Assembly (NCBI GenBank): GCA_001465935.1
Contig: LNKV01000023.1
Coordinates: forward strand, 496,001 to 560,000
DNA from: Clarireedia homoeocarpa
Lineage: Eukaryota; Ascomycota; Leotiomycetes; Helotiales; Rutstroemiaceae
Length of the DNA: 64,000 bases
Direction: 5' to 3'
The stretch's first letter is position 1, and each line of letters opens with the position of its first letter. The translations under genes and the position numbers were made by a program. The notes under the pieces were generated by a model that saw nothing but the letters and a program-made list of their open reading frames with translations, searched no databases and was not told the DNA's origin. Of this stretch, positions 46,188 through 56,454 are shown one piece after another.

Positions 46188-46737
46188 ATATATGTTTGAG
46201 AGCATAAAATGAATGATCCAACTTATAACAACTATGTCAATAGTCAGAAGCGCTTTTTGAGTAAGCCTTCTCTCCAATGTGTATAATATACTGTGTGTAT
46301 GATATGGGAATATTTTAGCTTCTACCTACCTACCAAATCAAAGCTAGCTAAGCTTCTGGATAAATTCCCACCAACGGAGAGAGCAACTAGTTCTACTTAA
46401 ATGTCTTACACGCTTTAATCCACTTAGACAAATTATTTAAGCAATAAATCCATAATTTACATGTGAACAGCCAATAATTGCTCTACATAACTCTGAAATT
46501 GTCTGAGATGTCAAGATTTCAACCGAATAACCGAAATCTTTTATCTGTCATGACGGAGCTCCTTATGTCCGACGCATTGCGGGGCTCCCAACCCTCTTGG
46601 TAACACGACTATACATTTACGGGCAAGGAGACTCGTACGATGATTATATAAAGGCTCAAGCTTCGTTCTATATTTTCTTTTATCCTTTCTTACCAATTAC
46701 TTCTTGTATCTTTCCTTAACAGCTTGGATTCTCCAAT
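46188..46737. promoter_or_regulatory. promoter region of the acetyl-CoA hydrolase gene
   Basis: A clear TATATAAA lies at 46645-46652, 86 bp before the start codon, followed by a pyrimidine-rich leader. GCGGGG at 46579-46584 fits the SYGGRG consensus of the carbon-catabolite repressor CreA. Single short matches are common by chance. Confidence 0.45.
46645..46652 (+). promoter_or_regulatory. TATA box of the Ach1 gene
   Basis: TATATAAA, 86 bp upstream of the ATG at 46738, at the expected distance for a fungal core promoter. Confidence 0.6.
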
Positions 46738-48543
46738 ATGGCTTCCGCGGCAGCTTTGACAGCTTCTGCTGCATTGAAGTCTCGGGTTAGGAGGCCTTCT
46801 CTCCTAAGCAAGCTCGCCCATCCACAAGATCTAATTCCTCTATTTCCCCATGGAGCTTATATTGGCTGGTCTGGATTCACCGGTGTTGGATATCCTAAGT
46901 GAGTGCCCATTGCTTGTAAGACTGGTGTCAAATATGAGAGCCGAAGACCTCCGGCGGAGAGCAAGCTCTCTCAAATGCCGAATCAGTGCTAATTGAAGCT
47001 TTCCAGAAAGGTTCCAACAATGCTCGCGAATCATGTAGAGGAAAACAACTTGCAGGGCAAGCTTAAGTACTCACTATTTGTGGGAGCGTCTTCTGGAGCG
47101 GAAACCGAGAATCGATGGGCCGAATTGAACATGATCGAACGACGAAGTCCTCATCAAGTCGGAAAAGCTATTGCAAAGGGTATCAACAATGGAAATATCA
47201 AATTCTTCGATAAACATTTGTCGATGTTTCCAGTAGACTTGGTTTATGTGAGTGTTGGAGTGGACTGTTTGAGAAATACATTATTGATAATCTTTCCCAG
47301 GGATTTTACACGAAGGATCGCCCAAACAAGAAGCTAGACGTAGTCATTGTTGAAGCTACAGCTATTACTGAGGACGGAGGTATTATTCCAGGAGCATCTG
47401 TCGGAGCATCACCGGAATTGATCCAAATGGCAGACAAGGTAGGCTTAAACGTTTTTTGTAGAGCAACTAGGAATCTGACAAAGTATCCAGATCATTGTAG
47501 AGGTGAATACTTCTATGCCATCATTTGAAGGTCTCCACGATATCACCATGACCCAGCTTCCCCCTCACCGAAAACCTTACCTCATTATGGCCCCAGAAGA
47601 CAGAATTGGAACAACTTACATTCCCGTTGATACCGAGAAAATCGTTGCAATCGTTGAGTCTGATTATCAAGATCAGACAGTGCCCAACTCACCTGAAGAT
47701 GCTACCTCCCGTGCCATTGCTGCTCACTTAATTGAGTTCCTTGAGCATGAAGTCAAGCATGACCGTCTTCCAAAGAACTTATTGCCTCTCCAATCTGGTA
47801 TCGGAAACATTGCAAATGCTGTCATTGGTGGTCTTGCGGAATCAAAGTTCCAGAATCTGAAAGTCTGGACTGAAGTGTTGCAAGATACTTTCCTTGATCT
47901 TTTTGACTCTGGTCGACTCGATTTCGCGACTGCAACTTCTATTCGCTTCTCCCCTGATGGGTTCAAGCGTTTCTACGATGGATGGGAGCAATACTACGAC
48001 AAACTTCTGCTCCGTTCTCAACAGGTCTCTAACTCTCCTGAAATCATCAGAAGATTGGGGGTTATTGGCATGAACACCCCAGTCGAAGTTGATATCTACG
48101 CACATGCAAACAGTACCAACGTAATGGGTTCAAGAATGTTGAACGGTCTTGGTGGATCAGCAGATTTTCTTCGTTCCTCCAAGTACAGTATCATGCACAC
48201 CCCTTCTACTCGACCATCTAAGATTGACCCTCACGGTGTCTCCTGTATCATTCCTATGTGCACACACATCGACCAAACTGAGCACGATCTGGATGTAATT
48301 GTTACCGAGCAAGGTCTAGCCGATGTTCGAGGCCTGAGTCCAAGGGAAAGAGCTAAGGTCATCATCGACAAATGTGCTCACCCGGATTATAAGCCAATAT
48401 TGGAGGACTACTTCAACAAAGCTGAGTTCGAGTGTATGAAGAGAGGTTGGGGTCATGAACCTCACTTGTTGTGGAACAGTTTCGATATGCACAAGGCATT
48501 GGACAAGGAAGGGAGTATGAAGAAGCTCAAGACTTGGGGTTGA
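46738..48543 (+). CDS. ach1: acetyl-CoA hydrolase / CoA-transferase Ach1
   Basis: Four exons (46738-46898, 47007-47247, 47301-47438, 47491-48543), 530 aa. The N-terminus is Ala/Ser/Arg-rich and could be a mitochondrial presequence. Family motifs: IPLFPHGAYIGWSGFTGVGY, LFVGASSGAETENRWAEL, VVIVEATAITEDGGIIPGAS, LPLQSGIGNIANAVIGGLAE, NGLGGSADFLRSS and VTEQGLADVRGLSPRERAKV. The C-terminus YKPILEDYFNKAEFEC is also typical. Fungal Ach1 mainly transfers CoA from succinyl-CoA or propionyl-CoA to acetate, and hydrolyses acetyl-CoA slowly. It matters during growth on acetate and for propionate detoxification. A TATA box lies 86 bp upstream, in keeping with a strongly expressed, carbon-regulated gene. 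Length is normal and nothing is missing. Confidence 0.95.
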
Positions 48544-49438
48544 ATATGTCTAGAGAATGAGTAGATATGGGATTTGCAATGATCCGGACATATTTGTGGG
48601 TTTCTGTGTAATAATAGAAGTATCTGGAGCACACAATGGATGAGAAGCTCAGGAAAATGGGTCCAGAAAAGGAAAACAATTAAAAAGATACTGCTTGGAT
48701 CTCCGTTCATTGGAGAAAGAGTTATTCGATTGCCACAAGGAAATCACTAATGACTGAGTGTTGTTATAGCCGCCTCCTCGATACTCACACAGCTGCTATT
48801 GAGATGTATGATTTGTGTAGTATTTTACTTGCTCTTGTCGTTCTCCTATCCCCTCTCGATCAGTAATACCACACCTGCCCCTATTTGAACGTCCCATTTT
48901 AGACTTCAAAACCTCTGTGACCTCCACTTAGCCAATATTCCCTAAGTTTCTCAGGTAGTTCCCCAAGCAACATTTTGAAGGCTGAATCCTGAAGGGTGCT
49001 GAATGACATTTCAAACATTTGAAAGGAAAATAAAACACAGCTTTGCATTCGTCAGAAATATCAAATGAATTTTCATACGAGCAGCAAAAGCTACCATCCA
49101 CTTCGTACATGCATTAACAGAGTTTTACATATCGTTTGCTTGTGGTTGATATCCATAAACACTAGGGATTATCAGCATGTGGCTGACGACAGCTCTATCT
49201 GTGGCTGGTTTAGCGCGGGGTATGAGTCCTTCGTGCATGAAGCTTGAGCACATGAACAAAATCTTTGAGAAAATCCTATATGAGACACACTGAATTGGCA
49301 GAGTTTTCGGATATTCTTTGTGGGCAGTTCTTGAGTTTCTCTGCCAGAAATTGTCAGGTTTGAATACACTATTTCGTTCTGCGCCGAATTCTTCATAATA
49401 TTTGATCAATTGCTCTATCTCGTTAATCTACCGGCAGT
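48544..49438. other. intergenic between Ach1 and ornithine carbamoyltransferase
   Basis: Contains the Ach1 3' flank and the promoter of the next gene. ORFs here (48462-49409) overlap on both strands and are unsupported. I did not see an arginine-attenuator-like upstream peptide. Confidence 0.5.
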
Positions 49439-50585
49439 ATGACTCCTAGAATGACTTCAATGCGAGCTCTGCAGAGCTTAAGCAGAACACAATGCCGTTC
49501 ATACAGCAATGCATCTTCGCTGACCTCGCCCTTCGCCCCTCGACATTTGCTCTCAATCGCAGACCTCACCCCGGCAGAATTGACCACTCTGGTTCGATCC
49601 GCGCATTCTCACAAGCAAGCCCTCAAATCCTCTTCTATACCCTCGTCGTTACTCAACTCATTGTCCGGCAAAACAATTGCCATGCCATTCTCTAAACGCA
49701 GCACAAGAACGCGTGTATCGACTGAATCTGCTGTGACAACAATGGGTGGGCATCCCATGTTCCTTGGTTCCAGTGATATTCAGCTCGGTGTCAACGAGTC
49801 TCTCTACGATACCTCTGTTGTAATCTCGAGTATGACGGCTGGTATTGTAGCAAGAGTAGGACCACACTCAGACGTTGCGGGTCTAGCAAAGTGGTCGACC
49901 GTACCAGTCATCAATGCTTTGTCCGATGATTATCATCCGCTTCAGACCATTGCAGATTACCTCACAATTCACGAAGCCTTCCCTTCACAGCCATCCAGAA
50001 GCGCATCACAAATAACCCCAAGCCTTGGATTGGAAGGATTGAAGATCGCTTGGGTAGGAGACTCAAACAATGTGCTTTTCGACTTGGCAATTGGAGCATT
50101 GAAGTTAGGCGTCAACATCTCGGTTGCTTCTCCAGAAGGTTACAAGATCCCTGCAGAAATGCTCGAGATCATCAAGTCAGCAGCTGCTACAACGAGCAGT
50201 CCCGGCACAATCACCGAGGCCCATGTTCCTGAGGAAGCAATCAAAGATGCAGATATTCTCGTAACTGATACATGGATTTCGATGGGATGGGAAGAGGAAA
50301 CTGCCAAGCGATTAAAGGCCTTTGAGGGTTATCAGATCACCGAGGAATTGGCGAAGAGAAGTGGTGCCAGAGAAGGCTGGAAGTTTATGCACTGCCTACC
50401 TAGACATAAAGAAGAAGTTGATGATGTCGTATTTTATGGACCTAGGAGCTTGGTTTTCACAGAAGCTGAAAACAGGCTGTATGCTGCCATTGGTGAGTCA
50501 TCTATATCTCATTAGTGATCTATCGTACTAACTTCACTCAGCTGCCTTGGAAGCGTTTGTTGTCAATAAGGGAAAGATTGTTTGA
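49439..50585 (+). CDS. argB: ornithine carbamoyltransferase, mitochondrial
   Basis: Exons 49439-50492 and 50542-50585, intron 49 nt, 365 aa. A Ser/Arg-rich leader (MTPRMTSMRALQSLSRTQCR) suggests mitochondrial import. RHLLSIADLTPAELTTLV opens the mature enzyme. The carbamoyl-phosphate loop is SKRSTRTR (S88-T-R-T-R), then GGHPMFLGSSDIQLG, and the ornithine-side motif HCLPRH begins at H318. The final exon adds AALEAFVVNKGKIV. It makes citrulline from ornithine and carbamoyl phosphate in arginine biosynthesis. The Ile/Pro-rich insert around SQPSRSASQITPSLG is usual for fungal forms. A start at the second methionine (residue 5) is also possible. Confidence 0.96.
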
Positions 50586-50971
50586 GAGCAAGCAAGAGCA
50601 TATAACAAGGAGTTTCTGGAGTACAAAAGCTTTGATCATTTGACCGATGTGCGAATCGAAATATCAGAAGTCTTTTTCTTTGTCACTGAAGTTAATATTA
50701 TCATACACTCTATGCACAAAGTGGCTTCGAGTGCTCAAGGAAAGTTTCATCCAGAGCTCCTAGTTCTCAAGATGGCAATTTTAAAGAGAATAATCATCGC
50801 TTATACAATCCTTTGGTAAAGTTATGCTCTGCTTCGCTGCCTGTGTGTTTTCGGATAAGATTAGGGGAGTTTGAATGATGGTCGATGGGCGAATGACAAC
50901 AAACTTCTCCTAAACTTCCTCCTTTTTTCTGCCTGAAATCTTGCGGGTTTCATGACGCGATGTCTTTCACC
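50586..50971. other. convergent intergenic: argB end / SWIM-RING gene end
   Basis: 3' flanks only, with nothing recognised. Confidence 0.5.
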
Positions 50972-52180
50972 CTATGATCCAACACATTGCTCTTCTTCTA
51001 TTTCATGACGTTCTATTGCTACTTGGTCCAGCTCGCTGAGCAGCGATTGCCGATCCTCGAACTGGTTAATCCATTGGCGAGACCATTTCCCTGGAGGATT
51101 CAGATCGAACATGCCGAGTTCTTGCGCTACATTTAAATATCCAGATCTAGTCATAAACCCGTCGCGACGCAAATCAACAATCTCGCACAACCTCTCTTCT
51201 CTCCAAGGGAATATCCAGAAAGAGCGGCAGTACGTGCATGTCGCAGTGCAGTCTTCGCTGTGCTTCTCGTTAATCCATGTATTCATACATTGATGGTGCA
51301 CATTTTTTCCACATGTTGCTTCGCACCAAACCAGATCGTCGGACGGCTGCAATTCATCCATACAGATTAAGCAGTGGCCCTCGATGAGTTCTCTGTGTCT
51401 GCCGGTTTCTGTGATACCTGCAGCTACGTCAAAGATGTGCTCCAATTCTGAGCGTAGGAATACACGTTGGTGTCGAATGGGTGCAGGCACCCTGAGGACT
51501 TTTACGAGAATCTTTGTGATGAATCTGTTAACAGGAGACTCTATAACTTGTGTAAACATTTCATGTAGAATACTTACGTAAATAAGATGTTTACATTCCA
51601 CTTTCGTTTTTCCCAAGGGGCAGTTGCAACTCGGCTTCCGGGAGATAGTCACCCGGTATATGTTCCCAAATCTTCCCACAACATCATAGTAGCGACACGG
51701 CCCGTTGCCGACAGGTTCTGATGACTCTGAAATTACACCTATTCGCTCAAGTGATAATTTTGCTAGTAGCTTCACAAACATTCGCGAGGGAGCGTTTCGG
51801 TAGGGGCGACGACGATTATCTCTTAGGGATCTATTCCTGCTCATCTTCTTTTGTTCTCTTTCCTTTCTCCGCTGCTTCTTCTTCTTCTCCTTGGCGGAAC
51901 TCAAGTTATCCGCGGGAGATTTGTTGCTAGATGCAGAAGAGTCAGATAGGAGGTGGTTTTCTTCAGGCAGATGATTAGTGCTATGCTGTCTTTGAACATG
52001 CCCTTCATCATGGATGACGGAGTTATCTGCAAGACTGGTTGACGCAAATGTTTGGACCGATTGCTTTACTTCTGGTGGCGTTTCACTATGCCCCGAATAT
52101 GAAAGTACTGCGCTGTTGCTGCTCAAGGTAAGAGTCCAGCTCAAATCCTCATGAGTACTTAAATTTATTTCCTGCATCAT
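50972..52180 (-). CDS. SWIM zinc-finger plus RING protein (possible E3 ubiquitin ligase)
   Basis: Exons 51578-52180 and 50972-51511, 380 aa. The SWIM motif CxCx(n)CxH is SCNCPLGKTKVECKH (C185, C187, C196, H198). The RING-like module starts HCLICMDEL (C248, C251), continues WCEATCGKNVHHQCMNTWI and closes CTATCTYCR (C293, C296). A basic patch (KEKKKKQRRKEREQKK) lies before them. The 66-nt intron with GTAAGT donor was removed because it turns KHLIY into KHLIYILVKVLRVPA, the continuation usual in fungal SWIM-RING proteins. The intron is in frame and stop-free, so an unspliced 402-residue form is possible. The SWIM and RING pair is known from ZSWIM2-type ligases, and ligase activity is inferred. 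Partners are unknown. Confidence 0.83.
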   Translation of the reverse strand: MMQEINLSTHEDLSWTLTLSSNSAVLSYSGHSETPPEVKQSVQTFASTSLADNSVIHDEGHVQRQHSTNHLPEENHLLSDSSASSNKSPADNLSSAKEKKKKQRRKEREQKKMSRNRSLRDNRRRPYRNAPSRMFVKLLAKLSLERIGVISESSEPVGNGPCRYYDVVGRFGNIYRVTISRKPSCNCPLGKTKVECKHLIYVSILHEMFTQVIESPVNRFITKILVKVLRVPAPIRHQRVFLRSELEHIFDVAAGITETGRHRELIEGHCLICMDELQPSDDLVWCEATCGKNVHHQCMNTWINEKHSEDCTATCTYCRSFWIFPWREERLCEIVDLRRDGFMTRSGYLNVAQELGMFDLNPPGKWSRQWINQFEDRQSLLSELDQVAIERHEIEEEQCVGS

Positions 52181-53885
52181 AGAGAATATACAAATATGTC
52201 TTCACTCTTTTATTCTTGGGTGAAAAAGGGCTCTCTATATAGACCTTTTCTTCTGTATGTATAAACCATCTGTTTGGGTATACCCGTACGGCAGTGCTGA
52301 GGAAATAATTCTCTCCCGTAGTATTAATTGACACTTATCGCAACAGGTCCAAAGAATTCTCCTGCTCCTGTAGCATTCTCGTTGATGTTACTCTCAAGGC
52401 CGCACTTATATGACCCAAGCCTGGTGCCAGAGTGTTGTATCCAGTGTATTGTGAGAGATTGTGACCCCCAACATATTCAGATTCATCAGATGAGTTGGTA
52501 GTGTGGTCTACCGGAATGGCATGGGTCTAGGTCACTTAAAAGATGAACAGTGTGCAAGTTGACAAGATTGAGCACTGTGCGAAAGTGTCTATCCTTGGAC
52601 TGGATAACAGTGAAATATCCGTATGCACGCCAGAAGGACTGAAATGAAATCTCGGTTCAAGATATTACTGAACAATGCTGCAACCACTTTCGAGCCCTAT
52701 TGAAGTGCATATGAGCCGAGTGCTTCCGGAAACACCGGCGATTTTGGCATATTTGCCATGCTTCGCTGGCTATACCACGGCGCTGGCGAAGTCCTGCCAC
52801 GTACCTTCAGGTTTCATAATTGGCAGATGTCTGGATCATGGAGAGCTCAAGTCTCTTACTTTTAATGACTGTTGGTTAGATCCCAATTATAGAAATCACT
52901 ATACTCATCTATGAGGTACGTGTACTTAGTAAATTGAGTCTTGATTCTTCTAAGTATCTGGTAGATCGAAGCTATCCATATAGCCCAACTCTCCTGGACT
53001 GAAGGCATTCCCATATGGGGCAATGCTGTAGCTAGTGAACATGTTCCGTAGTACTCCTGTACCCGTACGGGATTGGTTCCATAAACCGACAATGGCACTT
53101 CAAATGAATCCACGGTTTCGTTAACTGGGTAAATATTATATCGGCATTTTTGATGAAGATACAGACGGAGAATAGATGCTTTATCCTAGATAATATAGGA
53201 AGCAGATCGAGGGTCATTGTGATCTAGGTAGAATGGCGTGTGTATTGACCTTTCGGTATCAAGCCGTTAGGTGTAGATATCTGGCTGACGAAGGCTGATC
53301 AAAATGAAGTTGCCAGAGCTGTTCATGAGAAAAATAATGAAAGAGAATTGTGGGAGAAAAGAAATCTAACTTAGATCTTGGGGCATAGGGAGAATTGAGA
53401 TCTACGGTAATCCAGAATTGAACTAACATTGCTTCTTTAGTTATCTAAAGTTTGATGACTTAACTATGATTGATTTTCCCTCTTTCATTAATTTGTATGC
53501 TGCTGGCGAAGATAGGCAAACTGGCCTGCACGCCAGCTACACGCCTCTGTATGACCTTATAATTAATAATCATTGCTTTTCCGGTTACCATATCCTCTTT
53601 ACATATATCCCTTTGTATTCTACAACATTTCTCCCAGTTCATTTAACAGGGAAGTAAAATAAGAAACGATTACGGTCCCCTCCTCCTATTTCTTCTAGCT
53701 TCATCTCCTTTCGCGAACCGAACCAATACCAGCAGCCGGCCGGTATCGTCAAACTCTATCCACCTGGTAGTGTCACCGTATCACACACAAGCCAACTCCA
53801 CCTTCCCTCTTACCAGCACTTATCCACAATCTTAACTTACCCCTCTCCTGATTTATCATCCTCCATCACCACACCGAGCATTCCA
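52181..53885. other. 1.7-kb gene-free region
   Basis: Lies between the starts of the SWIM-RING gene (minus) and the YciI-like gene (plus), so it includes both promoters. Open stretches at 52675-52914 (plus) and 52862-53113 (minus) show no family features. No repeat stands out. Confidence 0.5.
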
Positions 53886-54772
53886 ATGTCCTTGCTGTTT
53901 CGTCAAACACCTCGTCGTTTCCACAAACTCGATCTTAGTCCCAATCTCAGTTTTCTAAAAACATCTGCCCGTGTTCCATTTTCTAGAACGATGGCATCGG
54001 CATCCGCACCGGAGAAAATAGAATGGCTCGTTATTTTACCTGATCAGGAGGGAGCTTTGGAGAGGAGGTTGAGTGTTAGGCCGTATGTGATTTATTTTTA
54101 ACTTCCGTCTTGTTGAATATATGCTTGCTTGCGAGAGGCTCTGGTCACTGCGTGTGATCATTTTGATGAAAGGAGGTTGTAGGTTGACAATATTGATTGC
54201 AGACAGCATTTTGAAGGACTGAAATCTGGTTCCGAGGCAGGATTCTGGAAGATGGGTGGTAAGTGATGTTGCGTACTCTCTGTGCTGTGTTTATGATGAT
54301 GAAAGCAAACTCGAATTCGGGATGTCCGCGGAAATGATGAGGGGCCACTATGAGTCTGTTGTGAGGAAAGCATCCCGAAGAGTTGTTGCGTTTCCCGTCC
54401 TGATCCCATGAATCTGGCACCATGATTTGGGGGNNNNNNNNNNGGGGGGGGCGTATTAGTGAATCGACCTTCAGATACACCGCCGTTGAAACTGACATCA
54501 ACTTATGCAGGAGCTATCCTTCACGAAGCGCCGAAGGAAGGTGAAGCTTTGAAGTTTGCAGGTAGCGCCATGATTGCCTTCGGCAGCAGTAAGGAGGAGG
54601 TGCTTGAGACGTTGAAAAAGGATATCTATGCTGAGAACGATGTTTGGGACTTTAGCAAGGTAAGTAACCCAATGTGATAGCATCGACTTGTGGGAGCCAG
54701 GAGCATGCCAATCTGACGAGCGCATAGGTTCAGATATGGCCATTCAAGACAGGGTTGTGGAAGGGGGATTAA
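53886..54772 (+). CDS. YciI-like (YCII domain) protein, probably with mitochondrial leader
   Basis: Four exons (53886-54082, 54203-54258, 54511-54659, 54728-54772), 148 aa. The YCII domain reads KIEWLVILPDQEGALERRLS, VRPQHFEGLKSGSEAGFWKM, GGAILHEAPKEGEALKFAGS, AMIAFGSSKEEVLETLKKDI and VWDFSKVQIWPFKTGL. This is the common fungal single-domain form with a ferredoxin-like fold. Function is unknown; bacterial YciI has been linked to dehydrochlorinase-like chemistry. The first 35 residues (LFRQTPRRFHKLDLSPNL) are basic and look like an import signal. A second in-frame ATG at 53991 would give a 113-aa cytosolic form. Intron 2 is long (252 nt) and contains a 10-N assembly gap. Confidence 0.85.
54431..54451. 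other. assembly gap (10 N) inside a poly-G tract
   Basis: N at 54434-54443, flanked on both sides by runs of G. It lies in intron 2 of the YciI-like gene, so the coding sequence is unaffected, but the intron length is not certain. Confidence 0.97.
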
Positions 54773-55287
54773 AGATCACCATACATAGGATTGTTGTACC
54801 TGGAAATTGCTCAGGAAGAATGCCGCATATTTTCTTTTTGTGCTCAAGATCAGGTGAAACACATGAGTCCATCATTTCAGTTACCTCGAAAATGATGCTA
54901 TCCAGTGACAAGTTGACCTATTCAATTACAAGCCAGCCATAAAACGGGATATCGTCCACAAAGTAGTTAGAGCGTGGCGAGGGTTTTCACAGATTGATAT
55001 TGCTTGCACATTGCCTGAATAGACACGATGGTTCTCAAGTTTCATTGCGCCACTGGATCTTAGCGTGCACTGTTTCTTTCCGGCATTGTTCATACACATC
55101 CCGGAATAACGTCAAAGCCCTAAAGGTCATCCATGCACATAACGAGCTTGAACCCATAAGCTTCTTCGAAGAACCTCATATGCTTGCTTTTCTATGGAAG
55201 CTACCCTACCAACCCAATATTGCACCGAGGGAAAGCATACCGTGGCCATGCATTTGAAAGTACAGACATGAAAGTTGAGAAAAGAAT
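54773..55287. other. convergent intergenic: YciI-like end / ribosomal P1 end
   Basis: 3' flanks. An ORF at 54994-55257 is unsupported. Nothing else is seen. Confidence 0.5.
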
Positions 55288-55836
55288 TTAGTCGAAAAGA
55301 CCGAAACCCATGTCCTCGTCGGACTCTTCCTTCTCTGTATAAAGCGTTAGTAATGAACTCGCCTGGAGCACTGTTGTATGCTTGGTGGTAGGTCGTACCC
55401 TCTTCTTTCTCCTTCTTCTCCTCCGCAGCTGGGGCAGCAGCATCACCACCACTTGCAGCGGCAGCACCTCCAGCAGCAACTGGGGCAGCTCCACCACCAG
55501 ATCCGACGTTCAACAGAAGGTCTTTGACATCCTTTCCTTCGAGGGCCTACAAATCCAAATATCAGCACTTCTTATCCTTCTCTACCACTGAATTCTTGCC
55601 CATCGCGTACCTTGGCGAACAATTGAGTCCAGATTGGCTCAACATCCTCAATACCGGCGGCCTTGATGAGAGTTTGCAACTTGTCGGCCTATTGATTTCC
55701 AGTCAGTCAGTTAATGCTTCCCTAAAATATTTCGACCTCCGATCTGGGAAAATATGGATAATCGTACAGTGATATCGACACCGTCATCGGCGAGGATCAA
55801 AGCCGCGTAGGAGGTTGCGAGTTCGGCGTTAGACAT
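55288..55836 (-). CDS. rpp1: 60S acidic ribosomal protein P1
   Basis: Four exons (55768-55836, 55611-55688, 55399-55546, 55288-55334), 113 aa. The start MSNAELATSYAALILADDGV and DKLQTLIKAAGIEDVEPIWT are the dimerisation domain, followed by KALEGKDVKDLLLNVGSG. An Ala/Gly hinge (AAPVAAGGAAAASGGD) leads to an acidic, lysine-rich end and the invariant stalk tail EESDEDMGFGLFD, which binds translation factors. P1/P2 pairs form the lateral stalk of the large subunit in the cytosol. Many introns for a short gene is normal for fungal ribosomal genes. Size and tail are intact. Confidence 0.97.
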
Positions 55837-56454
55837 TTTGAATATCTGTAATAGAATCAATTAGCATACTGCGCCAAGCTGGCACTTTGGAATATGAATG
55901 CGACGTACCGACAAGTTGTGATTGTGATGTCGGTATGTTGGTTTCTACTTGAAGTCAACGGTGTTGAAGGATTTCGATATTCAAATGTTCGTGGGAGGGT
56001 TTTGGAAATTCAAAAGTGTGCGTGACTAATATGGCTCGGCTGATGGACCAATCAGTCATGCAATAAGCGACAGTCACGGGAAAGCATTTTTGCAGGGCTG
56101 AACAGATGGGTCTGAATGGACTACCGTAGCTGCAATGTTAGTAAATGTTGCAGAGGGACAAAGCTAAGTTCTTTACTGTATAAGTTACGCTGCCCCGCCG
56201 TTCTAGACCAATGAGGAAAACATGACATAGTTCTACCCCGACTTAGTAAGGACTACCCAATTGTGATCACCCAAGATAACTCCGGTACCTATGCAGCTCT
56301 ATTAACATAGTTTCTACAAACGAATTTTAAATCATATGAATTTGATTACCTTTATTCACCTGGACCTCCTTTTTCGCAACTGTCATCGCCCATTCAACAA
56401 GAAACACGACAACACCATATCCCATTATCCATTCCATATAAAGCGAGCACCAAC
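55837..56454. promoter_or_regulatory. divergent promoter region ribosomal P1 / DUF2408 gene
   Basis: Opposed start codons flank this 618-bp stretch. A CATATAAAG lies at about 56433, too close to the DUF2408 ATG to be trusted as TATA. No ribosomal-gene motif was identified. Confidence 0.4.

Noticed and set aside
52675..53113. Opposing ORFs between the SWIM-RING and YciI-like genes
   Set aside because: Overlap on both strands, no start context, no family features.
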